Shown here: piece by piece, positions 39,247-47,977 of the stretch
Position numbering within the stretch: the stretch's first letter is position 1
Layout: each line of letters starts with the position of its first letter
DNA from: Sporolactobacillus sp. Y61
GTDB taxonomy: Bacteria > Bacillota > Bacilli > Bacillales > Sporolactobacillaceae
Assembly: GCF_040529185.1 (NCBI RefSeq)
Contig: NZ_CP159510.1
Span: forward strand, 2,976,001-3,040,000
Reading direction: 5' to 3'
DNA: 64,000 nucleotides
Notes under the pieces: model-generated
The model's input: the letters and a program-made list of their open reading frames with translations, nothing else
Told to the model about the DNA's origin: nothing
Databases searched by the model: none
Translations under genes and position numbers: made by a program

Positions 39247-39795
39247 TTATGCTACAGGCCTGAGTTCACCGGTTAACGGATCAATAACAAGGCCGTATAC
39301 CGGAGTATCATCCGGAAAGAGTGGATGGTTTTTTACAATATCGACACTGTCTTTTACCTGATCGGCTACGTCATCAAATCCGCCCAGCCACTGATCAGGC
39401 TGAATTCCGGCATCTCGCACTTTTTCAAAATTGTGATCACTGACTCCGCGTTTTTGCATGTCTGCACCCATTTGACTGCCATGGAGTCCATGCATACCGC
39501 AGTCTGTGTGACCAATAATATAAACAGCTTCAGAACCAAGTTCGTAAACAGAGACAAGAATGCTCTTCATTACACTGCTATAGGGCCCTTCCACCATGGC
39601 TCCGGCAGATTTGATCATAATCGCATCACCGTTTTTTAAATGCAAAGCCCGCGGCAGCAGCTCGATCAATCGGCAATCCATACAGGTGACTACCGTCATT
39701 TTTTTGACAGGCTTTCCTCCGGCTTCAAAGGGCACGTACCCTTTATTTTCAACAAATTTTTTATTATCAGCCAAAAGATCCTCAAGCTGTGACAA
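39247..39795 (-). CDS. Beta-class carbonic anhydrase
   Basis: A 182-residue zinc enzyme interconverting CO2 and bicarbonate. The zinc ligands and catalytic pair are visible in TCMDCRL (Cys-x-Asp/Cys-Arg) and IIGHTDCGMHGL (His-x-x-Cys). The chain resembles the short YtiB/YbcF branch of Firmicutes. I place the start at TTG 39795, eight bases after GGAGG; the frame is open to 39858 but no ribosome site supports a longer form. It appears monocistronic. Confidence 0.87.
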   Translation of the reverse strand: MSQLEDLLADNKKFVENKGYVPFEAGGKPVKKMTVVTCMDCRLIELLPRALHLKNGDAIMIKSAGAMVEGPYSSVMKSILVSVYELGSEAVYIIGHTDCGMHGLHGSQMGADMQKRGVSDHNFEKVRDAGIQPDQWLGGFDDVADQVKDSVDIVKNHPLFPDDTPVYGLVIDPLTGELRPVA

Positions 39796-39960
39796 CGTCC
39801 ATCCCTCCAGATTCAGTCTATCATGAATGACTGTAAAGAAACGCCCGCTGACCGGCAAGTCTTTGACACAGCCAGAGACTTATTTTATTGATGCTTTTTT
39901 GAAATGTTACACGTGCTTAAAGTATAAAAAAATTCAGCAGATGAATCCAGCCGGTTGCTC

Positions 39961-39995
39961 AAAAAAAGCCGCCCTCCGATTGCGGAGGACAGCTT
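39961..39995 (-). terminator. Terminator of the cold-shock gene
   Basis: A CCTCCG/CGGAGG stem, extended with mismatches, is followed by seven T residues on the minus strand, 17 bases after the csp stop. Confidence 0.8.
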
Positions 39996-40011
39996 TTTCA
40001 GAAAATCCGGA

Positions 40012-40215
40012 TCACAGCTTTGTCACGTTAGCGGCCTGCGGTCCACGGTTGCCATCGACTACTTCAAATTGAACGGCCTGACCTTCGTCAAGCGTCTTGA
40101 AGCCGTCGCCCTGAATCGCACTGAAATGTACGAATACATCATCATTTTCGCCTTCAACTTCAATAAAGCCGAATCCCTTGTCCGCGTTAAACCATTTTAC
40201 TGTACCTGTTTTCAA
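40012..40215 (-). CDS. cspB: Cold-shock protein (CspB/CspD family)
   Basis: A 67-residue OB-fold RNA chaperone. RNP1 is KGFGFI and RNP2 is VFVHF, with TVKWFN at the start and [10 protein letters not shown] at the end. It binds single-stranded nucleic acids and relieves RNA structure in the cold. The start is TTG 40215, nine bases after GGAGG. A long leader lies upstream (see 40216-40685). Which of the several Firmicute csp paralogues it is cannot be decided from sequence alone. Confidence 0.94.
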   Translation of the reverse strand: MKTGTVKWFNADKGFGFIEVEGENDDVFVHFSAIQGDGFKTLDEGQAVQFEVVDGNRGPQAANVTKL

Positions 40216-40685
40216 AAAGAAAACCTCCTAAAGTTAACTAAAAATATTTTATATATGCGCATGTTTTATCCGAGAGGCGTCTGCCGGAAACCGGAGATTC
40301 TGCCCATGTCAGTAAAAAATTCACATATCGTAAAGATTGTCAATAAAAAATCTCCACATTGATCATTCTTTGCGACACGTGAATCATAAATGTCCTGATT
40401 TATCATACGAATAATCAAATTTGAGCCTAACATAAACGAACAAAAACAAAAGCATCATTACACATTCCGGCGCCGAAACAACGAAAGCCCTACCTCTCTT
40501 CCATCCTTACGGTTCCTCTGACCGAGCCAGTATGATTCAGCGCAATATCCCCTGATATTTCATACTATCCCTCAATCCATTTTTCAGAAAGACAGTATAT
40601 CCATTTCACCGGACAGGCGAAACGAATATTCTTATCATTCACATTAGGCCATTACTATACTATACGCAATAAAGGAAAATGTCAA
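40216..40685 (-). promoter_or_regulatory. Strong promoter and about 440-base leader upstream of the cold-shock gene
   Basis: On the minus strand -35 TTGACA (40680-40685), 17-bp spacer and -10 TAGTAT (40657-40662) form a good sigma-A promoter. A second TTGACA lies near 40336-40341 but lacks a clear -10. No gene lies between the first promoter and the csp start, so the transcript would have a leader of about 440 bases. Long structured leaders are known for cold-shock genes. A separate small RNA is possible. Confidence 0.5.
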
Positions 40686-40717
40686 CAGCATCACCGTATT
40701 TCCCGGTCACGGGCTGA

Positions 40718-41173
40718 TCATTTTTCCTGAAGTAACTTCAGGATCTGCTCGAGATCCTCGATCTTTCTGGCAAAGAGCAGGACGTGGCGGCGATCGGTGT
40801 CGATCACAAGTACGCCATCTTTGGACAGCCTCATGTTCTTGATACTATCGTATTCAATGAACTGAAAGCCATAAAGGAATCCTGTCTCCTTAAAGCGTGC
40901 TTTCGGTGTATGGACAAAGGCATAAAGCAGAAGCAGCCCCGCAAGGATAAGCAGCAGCAGGTTAATAGTAGCACTGTTATTCTGCAGCCGATTGGATATA
41001 TAGAGAATGACAACCAGTACGGCGAGAATAAACTGGTCAACAAAACTTCTCTTCCTTAATCTGACAGTGAGTACCGTCTTCCCTTTTATCCATATGCTCA
41101 CGCATTCATCATAGATCAGATAAGCGGTATAACCGGCGATGATTATTAATAAAACAACCAGAGTCAGGGTCAT
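40718..41173 (-). CDS. DUF986 (YobD-like) membrane protein of the mannose PTS operon
   Basis: A 151-residue membrane protein with three hydrophobic segments (about residues 4-22, 48-66 and 72-90) and a cytoplasmic tail containing IEYDSIKNMRLSKDGVLVID. This strongly resembles E. coli YobD, which sits next to manXYZ. Its function is unknown. It follows EIID by 93 bases, with a perfect 12-bp hairpin in the gap. The ATG follows CGGAGG. Its presence supports a mannose-type PTS. Confidence 0.85.
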   Translation of the reverse strand: MTLTLVVLLIIIAGYTAYLIYDECVSIWIKGKTVLTVRLRKRSFVDQFILAVLVVILYISNRLQNNSATINLLLLILAGLLLLYAFVHTPKARFKETGFLYGFQFIEYDSIKNMRLSKDGVLVIDTDRRHVLLFARKIEDLEQILKLLQEK

Positions 41174-41228
41174 TTTTTATCCTCCGTTTTTTCTTCAAAC
41201 CGGATTTTAAAAACAGATCTTATAATAC

Positions 41229-41254
41229 AGGGATCGACAGGTCCTGTCGATCCC
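41229..41254 (-). other. Perfect hairpin between EIID and the DUF986 gene
   Basis: GGGATCGACAGG and its exact complement are separated by one base. The hairpin is not followed by a T-run on the minus strand (CTGTATTATAAG follows), so it is more likely an mRNA-processing or stabilising element or a partial terminator. Confidence 0.55.
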
Positions 41255-41266
41255 CGTAAGCCTCAT

Positions 41267-42127
41267 TTATTTAAAGAAGTGTACCCAGTAACCAAGAATG
41301 CCGATGACAAAGAAGCCAAAGATAATCCACAGTGGATTGACTTTCTTTCTCAGCAGCCACATGCAGATAAAGGTGAGCAGCAGTGGTACGATTCCCGGCA
41401 TCAGCTGATCGAGGATATTCTGTACGGTCGTTACCGTATATTTACCGGTTTCCGGATTTTTTACACGTGATAAAACAACCGGGATGTTCACTGTTGTCCA
41501 TTTATTGACCAGGGCACCCATCACAAACAGGCCAAGAATTGAGGCGCCTTCAGTCAGCTTCTGCAGAAGACCTCCACCCATGTCGGAGACGACATCGACA
41601 CCTTTTCTGTAACCATAAGCGACGCCCCACCATCTGAAGCCAAGACGCAGAACATTCCAGAGGACGAAGAAGAGAATCGGCCCAAGAATGTTACCGGACA
41701 TAGCAATTCCGGCGCCCAGTGCAGCGAGTACCGGACGGGCGGTACCCCACCAGATCGGGTCACCGACACCTGCGAGCGGCCCCATAAGGCCAACCTTTAT
41801 TCCGTTAATCGCTGCGTCATCAACCGGTTTTCCATTCGCTTTTTCTTCTTCAAGTGCAAGCGTCACACCAAGAATCGGTGCTGTCATCATCGGTGTTGTA
41901 TTAAAAAATTCATTATGACGCTTCATCGCCTGTTTGCGTTCTTCACTTCCGGCCGGATATAACCTTCGAATGGCCGGTGTCATTGAAAAGGCAAAACCCA
42001 GTGCCTGCATGCGTTCAAAGTTCCAGGATCCCTGGTGTAAATTTGATCTGACGAATACCCAGAACAAGTCACGTTTTGTCAGTTTTTTTACGCTGCCGTT
42101 TGCAGCAGCTGCAGTTTCGTTACTCAT
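41267..42127 (-). CDS. manZ: Mannose-family PTS EIID component
   Basis: A 286-residue membrane protein. The N-terminal KLTKRDLFWVFVRSNLHQGSW and MQALGFAFSMTPAIRRLYP motifs are EIID-Man signatures. GPLAGVGDPIWWGTARPVL marks the central loop. One C-terminal segment (IIFGFFVIGILGYWVHFF) ends the protein. With EIIC it forms the sugar channel for mannose, glucose and related sugars. It lies 14 bases after EIIC. The EIIA-EIIB-EIIC-EIID order with separate EIIA and EIIB is LevDEFG-like. Confidence 0.94.
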   Translation of the reverse strand: MSNETAAAANGSVKKLTKRDLFWVFVRSNLHQGSWNFERMQALGFAFSMTPAIRRLYPAGSEERKQAMKRHNEFFNTTPMMTAPILGVTLALEEEKANGKPVDDAAINGIKVGLMGPLAGVGDPIWWGTARPVLAALGAGIAMSGNILGPILFFVLWNVLRLGFRWWGVAYGYRKGVDVVSDMGGGLLQKLTEGASILGLFVMGALVNKWTTVNIPVVLSRVKNPETGKYTVTTVQNILDQLMPGIVPLLLTFICMWLLRKKVNPLWIIFGFFVIGILGYWVHFFK

Positions 42128-42141
42128 GAGATTAACCCCCT

Positions 42142-42954
42142 TTAGTCCAGTTCATCGTCAAGGTCATCATCTGAAGAACCTGAATTACTATTTCCCGATG
42201 TTGCTGCAGCCGGTTTATTGTACTTCGGACTCAGCTGAATATAGACAATGGCAAGGACCAGACCGATGACGCCCAGGGCAACCAGATTGAAGTCGGTAAA
42301 TGCAGCGACGACAAATCCAAGGAAGAAGAACGGCATCAGGTAACCGGCGCGCATCATATTAATCACCATTGCATAACCTACAACGACGATCATACCACCT
42401 GCAACATTCAAACCACCGGTGACAACATCAGGAATGGCATTGAGCATATCTTTGACTGCCGATGTACCAACAGTTGCGAAAACAATGATGGCCGGAATCG
42501 AAATACGCAGTGCCTGAAGAAACAGGGCGGATATGTGCAGCCAGTCCATGGCACGCAGATTTCCTGTTTCCGAAGCGCGGTCGGCACCATGCTGAAAACC
42601 AACGGTAATGGTACGAACCAGAATCGTCAGTACCTGACCGGCGGCAGCCAGCGGAATCGCAAGCGCAATACCTGTTCCAATATCCTGATTTCCGGCGATA
42701 ACCAGAATGGTTGAAATGATTGAAGCCAGTGCCGCATCGGGTGCGACAGCCGCGCCAATATTCATCCAGCCCAGCGCGATCATTTCCAGTGTACCGCCGA
42801 TCATAACACCTGTCGTCATATCTCCAAGGACCAGGCCGATTAATGTACAGGCTATCAACGGTCTGTGCGTCTGAAATTCATCCAGAATCGACCCCATCCC
42901 GACGATGCTTGACACTAAAAAGACGAGGATAATCTGAATCACAGAAACATCCAT
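42142..42954 (-). CDS. manY: Mannose-family PTS EIIC component
   Basis: A 270-residue membrane protein with seven to eight segments. It contains MGSILDEFQTHRPLIACTLIG and GAAVAPDAALASIISTIL, typical of EIIC-Man. The C-terminus is an acidic Ser/Asp-rich tail. The start ATG 42954 has GGAGGGG at a spacing of 8; the GTG directly before it is less suitable. It pairs with EIID downstream. Confidence 0.94.
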   Translation of the reverse strand: MDVSVIQIILVFLVSSIVGMGSILDEFQTHRPLIACTLIGLVLGDMTTGVMIGGTLEMIALGWMNIGAAVAPDAALASIISTILVIAGNQDIGTGIALAIPLAAAGQVLTILVRTITVGFQHGADRASETGNLRAMDWLHISALFLQALRISIPAIIVFATVGTSAVKDMLNAIPDVVTGGLNVAGGMIVVVGYAMVINMMRAGYLMPFFFLGFVVAAFTDFNLVALGVIGLVLAIVYIQLSPKYNKPAAATSGNSNSGSSDDDLDDELD

Positions 42955-43014
42955 CACTTTCCCCTCCTAAAAACAGGATGATTTATGGTAATATTTCATT
43001 TAACCCTATTTCAA

Positions 43015-43512
43015 TCAGCTTTCCTTTTCTTCCACTTTTTTCAGAAGTGGCATAATATCCCCCTTATTATCCGAGGGCACTTTTCTTAATTCGAGTTCAA
43101 TCTGCCGATCATGTAATGTATGAAACGCTTTGATGTCCTCAGGGCCGACAGCAACAGCATTGGTGATCATCGTTTTTCCTTCCGAATAAGCAATGCTTCC
43201 AATATTTATTGAATGAATCGGCACACCCTGTTCGATCATGCGAAGAACATCAGTCGGGTTTGTAAAAAGAAGCATGACCGGGTCCCTGGCATATTTTGGA
43301 TTATTGTAGACCCTTACAGCTTTATCTACATCCACGACGTGTGCCGATACACCAGGAGGAGCAACCTGTTTTAATAAAGTGCTGCGAACCTTATCCTTTG
43401 CCACATCGTCATTCACAACAATCAACCGTTTGACACCGGTTTCCTTTGTCCAGACTGTGGCAACCTGACCATGAATCAACCGTGAATCCACTCTTGCTAA
43501 TTTGATAATCAT
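43015..43512 (-). CDS. Mannose-family PTS EIIB component
   Basis: A 165-residue cytoplasmic protein. The phosphorylatable His lies in RVDSRLIHGQVATVW (His about residue 14). The rest follows the EIIB-Man/Lev fold (VNDDVAKD, IPIHSINIGSIAYSEGKT). It accepts phosphate from EIIA and passes it to the sugar bound at EIIC-EIID. It overlaps EIIA by one base (TAATG), so they are coupled. Confidence 0.94.
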   Translation of the reverse strand: MIIKLARVDSRLIHGQVATVWTKETGVKRLIVVNDDVAKDKVRSTLLKQVAPPGVSAHVVDVDKAVRVYNNPKYARDPVMLLFTNPTDVLRMIEQGVPIHSINIGSIAYSEGKTMITNAVAVGPEDIKAFHTLHDRQIELELRKVPSDNKGDIMPLLKKVEEKES

Positions 43513-43943
43513 TAAAAATCATCCTCTCCTGAATCGTTTTCAGCTTCACCCAGTGTCTTATTCAGGGACTTAACCCCTTCAACTGCTGTTTGACTCATTT
43601 CATCCACCAGTGCTTCCAGATTAAGTGAATCCCTTTTAGAGAAACATTCAATCAGCATGGGCAGGCTGAGTCCCGTAATGACATCCATATTTTCCTTGCC
43701 GGCTGCGAAATTTGATGCTGCATTGAACGGGCTTCCACCAAACAGATCAACCATGAAAAGCAGTCCATCGCGAACATCCAGTCCGTGCAGCGCTTCCTCG
43801 TATTTTCTCTTTAGATCATCCGGTCCTTCTCCCGGAGAAAAGGTGACGGTCGCCACATTTTCCTGTTTGCCAAAGATCATTTCGGCCGACTTGACAATCT
43901 CACGGGAAAAAGCACCGTGCGTGGCGATGATAAGCGCTATCAT
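43512..43943 (-). CDS. Mannose-family PTS EIIA component
   Basis: A 143-residue cytoplasmic protein with the active His in IIATHGAFSREIVKSAEMIFG (about residue 9). DLFGGSPFNAASNF is the second family landmark. It takes phosphate from HPr. It is the first gene of the operon, which starts at the sigma-54 promoter at 43988-44004. The acidic C-terminal tail is short. Confidence 0.94.
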   Translation of the reverse strand: MIALIIATHGAFSREIVKSAEMIFGKQENVATVTFSPGEGPDDLKRKYEEALHGLDVRDGLLFMVDLFGGSPFNAASNFAAGKENMDVITGLSLPMLIECFSKRDSLNLEALVDEMSQTAVEGVKSLNKTLGEAENDSGEDDF

Positions 43944-43987
43944 TTTTCACCCCTCCTTCCATTCGTATCAGCTGTACACTTTTAATA

Positions 43988-44004
43988 AGCAATTTCCATG
44001 CCAG
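43988..44004 (-). promoter_or_regulatory. Sigma-54 (-24/-12) promoter of the mannose PTS operon
   Basis: The minus strand reads CTGGCATGGAAATTGCT, matching the -24 GG and -12 GC elements with the right spacing. It lies about 45 bases before the EIIA start. The neighbouring activator with a GAFTGA motif is the expected partner. Confidence 0.88.
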
Positions 44005-44014
44005 TTTATGTATT

Positions 44015-44059
44015 AAAAAAAAAGACATCAGGAACCCTTTGATAAAAGGGCGAGATGTC
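44015..44059 (-). terminator. Terminator of the LevR-type activator gene
   Basis: Outer arms GACATC/GATGTC and inner CCCTTT/AAAGGG form a stem followed by nine T residues on the minus strand. It separates the activator gene from the sigma-54 promoter just downstream. Confidence 0.88.
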
Positions 44060-44065
44060 CTTACA

Positions 44066-44136
44066 TGTATCCCTGTTGATACACTTTTCCATAAAAATAA
44101 TATAAAAGTCTGTCCGTCAGAACGTGTGCTGATACA
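44066..44136 (-). promoter_or_regulatory. Candidate upstream activating sites for the LevR-type regulator
   Basis: TGTATC, six bases and GATACA (44066-44083) form an inverted repeat. TGATACACT occurs at 44077-44085 and again at 44130-44138. These lie about 70-140 bases upstream of the sigma-54 promoter, the usual enhancer distance. The same TGATACACT core occurs near the activator gene's own start (47028 and 47086-47099). Binding by the activator is inferred. Confidence 0.55.
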
Positions 44137-44170
44137 CTATCCGGCCTTAAACAGTGATTTAATACACTGA

Positions 44171-46999
44171 TTATTTTGTCTGATCGTTCGTATTCTGAAG
44201 AGCCATACTGAATTCATCCTGAAGCAGGTCGACAAGATAATACAGTTCTTCATCAGAGAGGTGGATCTTCAGCTCCTTATCTATAACCTCTGATGCCTTT
44301 CTCACCTTTTTCAGCCATTCTCTTTTTTCATCCGAAACCGGTCCGGAATAATGAAGTACGTCACCGGATATGGCCCTCTCCAGTGCAAAGGCGGTATGCA
44401 CCACAATGCGCAGGGTGGCCGTATTCTTGAGATGGACAGACCATACTCTTTCCAGCTGATGACAGAAATGGAGCAGAGTCGGAATCGCACGCCATGGATT
44501 TAAATAAGTCAGCATCTTCTTCAGACTGTCCTCACAGAGACTGCGTACAATTTTATTGGAATCTTTCTGGCCGGTCACTTTCTGGCCCTGCAACGCTTTT
44601 TCCATAATCGACTGGCCTTCACCTTCGATAAAATGCTCCAGTGAAATAAAAGGAGCTGCAATATTCGGCTTTTTCACGCCAATGGACGCAATGATATGAT
44701 ATTTTTTTCTCAGTTCCTGTGCCTGCTGATTAAGGTTCAGGATCGAAAGCGGAATCACTTTAATGGGTTCATCGGTTAAATCGTTTAAGTAGGATCGGAT
44801 GAGTTCTTCAATCTTGCGGGCTGTCCCCTGTCCGCTTGAACAGATGGTCAGAATCGCTTTCTTTTTCCCCTGCATCCGTTCGGAATGGCTGATCACTTCA
44901 TCTTCTTCCGTACGTTCAGGATTTTTCAGAGAGTCATAAATCCCAGGCAAATCCATATCAAGAAAATTCGCTTTTCGAACAGCATCCAGGACCATGGGTG
45001 TGGACACCTGGTCAATCGACTTAATCGGGATACCGGACCGTTCCTGGATCTTATCCTCAGAATAATACAGGGAACCCATATCGACCAGCATCAGTACACC
45101 CTCTCCATGATCAACGGTTTTCACCGCAGCGACAATCTCGTTCAGGATAACATGAAAACTGACATCAAGGGGCATATCCACTGCTTTGACATTGTAATCA
45201 CCCAGCAGTTCGCATGTCACACTGACCATGGACGATGCGGTACTGTCCCCATGGGTCGCAACTACAATTCCTACCTTGCCTTTATTATTCAGCTCCTTAG
45301 CCGAGTCCAGAAGAATAGCCAGATACATGATTTCAATTTTCGGCAGTGTAAGATTAAATTTATCTTCAATGACTTCTTTCATTTTTGTTGCAACGAGATA
45401 TTCATCCGCCTGTTCATCAATCAGTCTGTCATGGGGGGAAGGCATGCCCGCCGCAGGCCGGTTCTTTCTTTTCAACAACCCATCTAAATGCAGACTGATG
45501 AAATATAGGAATTTGTCATTAAACGTCCGGTTCAGCATGCTTTCGGCCAGTGATCGTAATTCTTCAGCCAGATTCATGACCCTTTTGTCAACCAGTTTGG
45601 CCAGTTTCCTGTTCGGGCTCTTGGAAATCTGCTGATAGAAACTCTTAATGTGGATTTTAATATCGGTTGCAACGAACCGGTTGATTTCAGCCGGATCCAC
45701 ATTCTCCTGCTTGAGCAGATTGGCCTTATCCTCAATAATTTTGTACATGTCAAAAGGAAGTTCATATACATCGTCTTCGACAAGATCTTTACTTCCCTCT
45801 CCGGTAATGACTGTGGTCTGTCCCACCACGTTAGATATCAGCTCATTTTCCTTCACATTCCTTGAGATCAGACTAAAGCCTTCCTTCATCTCCTGAGGAA
45901 GCATTTTCAAATGAAGGTCTACGAATGGTTTGTCCATGCTGTCCAGAAATCCCTGAGCACAGACGAACTGAATATTCGATTTTAGCTGACCGACATTCCC
46001 GAAGGTCACACTGCCGATCAGGGCTTTGATCACATTTTCATCCACTTTTATTTCTTTATGAATCCTCCTCGCTTCCTTGGAAAGCAGGTATTTTGTCAGA
46101 TCCACTTTCTCTTTTGCCTGACGTTCATGAAAGGAGGGCATGGTAATCGTAATCGGAATGCGCCGTAAAAACGTGTTTAAGAAAGAGGAGGATGGATCTT
46201 CGGTCGTTGCCGAGATGATCAGGACATGCGCCTGTCTCCTTTTGTCGGTCTCACCGAGCCTGTTGAAGTGCCCCGTATCCATAAAATAGAAAATCATTTC
46301 CTGTCCTTCCGGAGGCAGGCGGTGCACTTCATCCAGAAACAGGATGCCGCCGTCAGCCTTTTCAACAAGTCCCTGCTTATCCGTTTCTGCGCCTGTGAAA
46401 GCCCCTTTCACATGACCAAAGATCTGTGAAATCAGAAGCTGCGGATTGTTATAATAATCTGCACAATTGAAGACGACAAACGGCGAGTCCTCATCCATCC
46501 TCTTCATATATTTTGCGTAGCTGTGCATCATGTGAGCAAACAGCGTTTTCCCTGATCCCGTCGGTCCGAGAATTAATGTATGGAGCCCGCGCGGCGGGTA
46601 AACAACAGCCGCTTTGGCCTGACCGGTAATTTTTTTCAGACTGCCGTCTGAGCCGATCAGAAGACTGAAAGGATCTTTATTTTTCTCGATATCGGCAGGT
46701 TTTTTAGCAAGATACCGTTCTTTAAGCGAAGGAATATCCAAAATCGTCTGGTCGACGATCGTTCCAAAATTATTACGTACAGTGTCTCTGGGAATATAGA
46801 GCACGGGACGCTGTTTGATTTTAATCACCTGTCCGGACCGTACAAGATTGTTCAATTCCATACTGACATTGTTGCGCAGTATATTCAGATCATCAGAAAG
46901 TTCCTTTGCCGAAAAGCCTTCTTTCTCAAGAAGCTGTTTTTTTGTCAGCTCCTCACATTTATTCTTCAGTCGCTGATAAATCCGGTCGATCCGTTTCAA
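44171..46999 (-). CDS. levR: Sigma-54-dependent PTS activator, LevR/ManR type
   Basis: A 942-residue regulator. An N-terminal helix-turn-helix (about residues 1-70) precedes an AAA+ domain with Walker A GPTGSGKTLFAHM, the sigma-54 contact loop GAFTGA and Walker B ILFLDEVHRL. A first PRD domain covers about 430-540. An EIIA-Man-like domain has VATHGDSTASS (about 580), and an EIIB-like domain has CSSGQGTARKIE (about 740). A second PRD with VHTAFALER ends the protein. PTS phosphorylation of the His residues should set its activity. The start is TTG 46999 behind GGAGGTG. It likely drives the mannose PTS operon; the sugar inducer is not known. Confidence 0.93.
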   Translation of the reverse strand: MKRIDRIYQRLKNKCEELTKKQLLEKEGFSAKELSDDLNILRNNVSMELNNLVRSGQVIKIKQRPVLYIPRDTVRNNFGTIVDQTILDIPSLKERYLAKKPADIEKNKDPFSLLIGSDGSLKKITGQAKAAVVYPPRGLHTLILGPTGSGKTLFAHMMHSYAKYMKRMDEDSPFVVFNCADYYNNPQLLISQIFGHVKGAFTGAETDKQGLVEKADGGILFLDEVHRLPPEGQEMIFYFMDTGHFNRLGETDKRRQAHVLIISATTEDPSSSFLNTFLRRIPITITMPSFHERQAKEKVDLTKYLLSKEARRIHKEIKVDENVIKALIGSVTFGNVGQLKSNIQFVCAQGFLDSMDKPFVDLHLKMLPQEMKEGFSLISRNVKENELISNVVGQTTVITGEGSKDLVEDDVYELPFDMYKIIEDKANLLKQENVDPAEINRFVATDIKIHIKSFYQQISKSPNRKLAKLVDKRVMNLAEELRSLAESMLNRTFNDKFLYFISLHLDGLLKRKNRPAAGMPSPHDRLIDEQADEYLVATKMKEVIEDKFNLTLPKIEIMYLAILLDSAKELNNKGKVGIVVATHGDSTASSMVSVTCELLGDYNVKAVDMPLDVSFHVILNEIVAAVKTVDHGEGVLMLVDMGSLYYSEDKIQERSGIPIKSIDQVSTPMVLDAVRKANFLDMDLPGIYDSLKNPERTEEDEVISHSERMQGKKKAILTICSSGQGTARKIEELIRSYLNDLTDEPIKVIPLSILNLNQQAQELRKKYHIIASIGVKKPNIAAPFISLEHFIEGEGQSIMEKALQGQKVTGQKDSNKIVRSLCEDSLKKMLTYLNPWRAIPTLLHFCHQLERVWSVHLKNTATLRIVVHTAFALERAISGDVLHYSGPVSDEKREWLKKVRKASEVIDKELKIHLSDEELYYLVDLLQDEFSMALQNTNDQTK

Positions 47000-47051
47000 C
47001 TGGCAGGCACCTCCATCTCAAGAAAAGTGATACACTCCTGTTCTTCATTCA

Positions 47052-47101
47052 GGTAAACGCTTTAACATAATTTCATTCTATCATAAAGTGTATCAACACG
47101 T
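47052..47101 (-). promoter_or_regulatory. Control region of the LevR-type gene: cre-like site and TGATACACT motif
   Basis: The minus strand has TTAAAGCGTTTACC (47052-47065), matching the cre consensus at 12 of 14 positions. Upstream, CGTGTTGATACACTT (47087-47101) repeats the motif found before the sigma-54 promoter. CcpA repression and autoregulation are both plausible. Confidence 0.45.
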
Positions 47102-47203
47102 GTTTTAATCCAATATACTTATATTTCATTATAATCATGATATAAATCATTGTGTTTACTTGGCATAACACTTATAGTTACTTATATGAGAGGAGGAAAT
47201 ACA

Positions 47204-47977
47204 GTGTATCAGGAGGAACGGCTGGTCAGAATACTTGAACGTTTAAAAAAGCGCAAGACCCTGTCAGTCAGTGATATTTGCCTGAACTATCACGTCTCAC
47301 GCGACACCGCAAGAAGAGATATCATCAAGCTGACTGACCAGGGGGCGGCTATTCGGACGCGCGGAGGGATCGCGCTTCCTGAATTTAAAGAAACCCTTCT
47401 TGCTTACCGGGACCGGCTGCAGAATTATTCCGCAGAAAAAATCAAAATAGGCTCTGCGGCACTCAAATATCTGCGAAAACGGGGGTACTATTTTTTAAAT
47501 GCTTCCACAACTGTTTCCTGTATGGCAAAGGCACTGAATACTGAATCTGTCATTTATACCCATTCCCTTGACGTTGCTGAAATTCTGTCCAACCAGACAA
47601 AAACCGCTGTTTCGTTATTTGGCGGCGCTCTGAATACGGCAAACAGATACTTCTTTGACGCAAAGACACTGCAGCAACTGCTTCGGATCCATTTTGATGC
47701 CGCCTTTCTCGGGACGGCGGGTATTACTTCAGATGGTTTTTATTACGATGATCAGGATGATGCAGCCGTTAATGAGACCGTATCCACCCGTGCCGGCCGG
47801 ACGATAGTCCTTGCAGAAGACAATAAATTTTTAAAACACAGTCGGTTCAGAGGCCTGGACTGGGAACAGGTCGACATGATCATTACGAATACAAAGCCCC
47901 CTTCCGCCTTTTTACTGAAAGCTGGCGAAGCAGGCACACAAATCATAATGACGGGAGAAGAAAAAAATGACCATTAA
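47204..47977 (+). CDS. DeoR-family transcriptional regulator
   Basis: A 257-residue repressor. The N-terminal helix-turn-helix is VSDICLNYHVSRDTARRDI, then TRGGIALP. The C-terminal sugar-phosphate-binding DeoRC domain has SLFGGALNTANRYF and FLGTAGITSDGF. The start is GTG 47204 (VYQEERLVRIL), with AGGAGG seven bases upstream. Its stop overlaps the start of the HAD gene by 11 bases, so the two are coupled. It probably responds to a sugar phosphate. It is divergent from the LevR-type gene and could regulate that system or its own operon. Confidence 0.88.
   Translation: MYQEERLVRILERLKKRKTLSVSDICLNYHVSRDTARRDIIKLTDQGAAIRTRGGIALPEFKETLLAYRDRLQNYSAEKIKIGSAALKYLRKRGYYFLNASTTVSCMAKALNTESVIYTHSLDVAEILSNQTKTAVSLFGGALNTANRYFFDAKTLQQLLRIHFDAAFLGTAGITSDGFYYDDQDDAAVNETVSTRAGRTIVLAEDNKFLKHSRFRGLDWEQVDMIITNTKPPSAFLLKAGEAGTQIIMTGEEKNDH

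Noticed and set aside
44885..45487. 200-codon plus-strand frame within levR
   Set aside because: Antisense to the conserved PRD/EIIA part of the activator.
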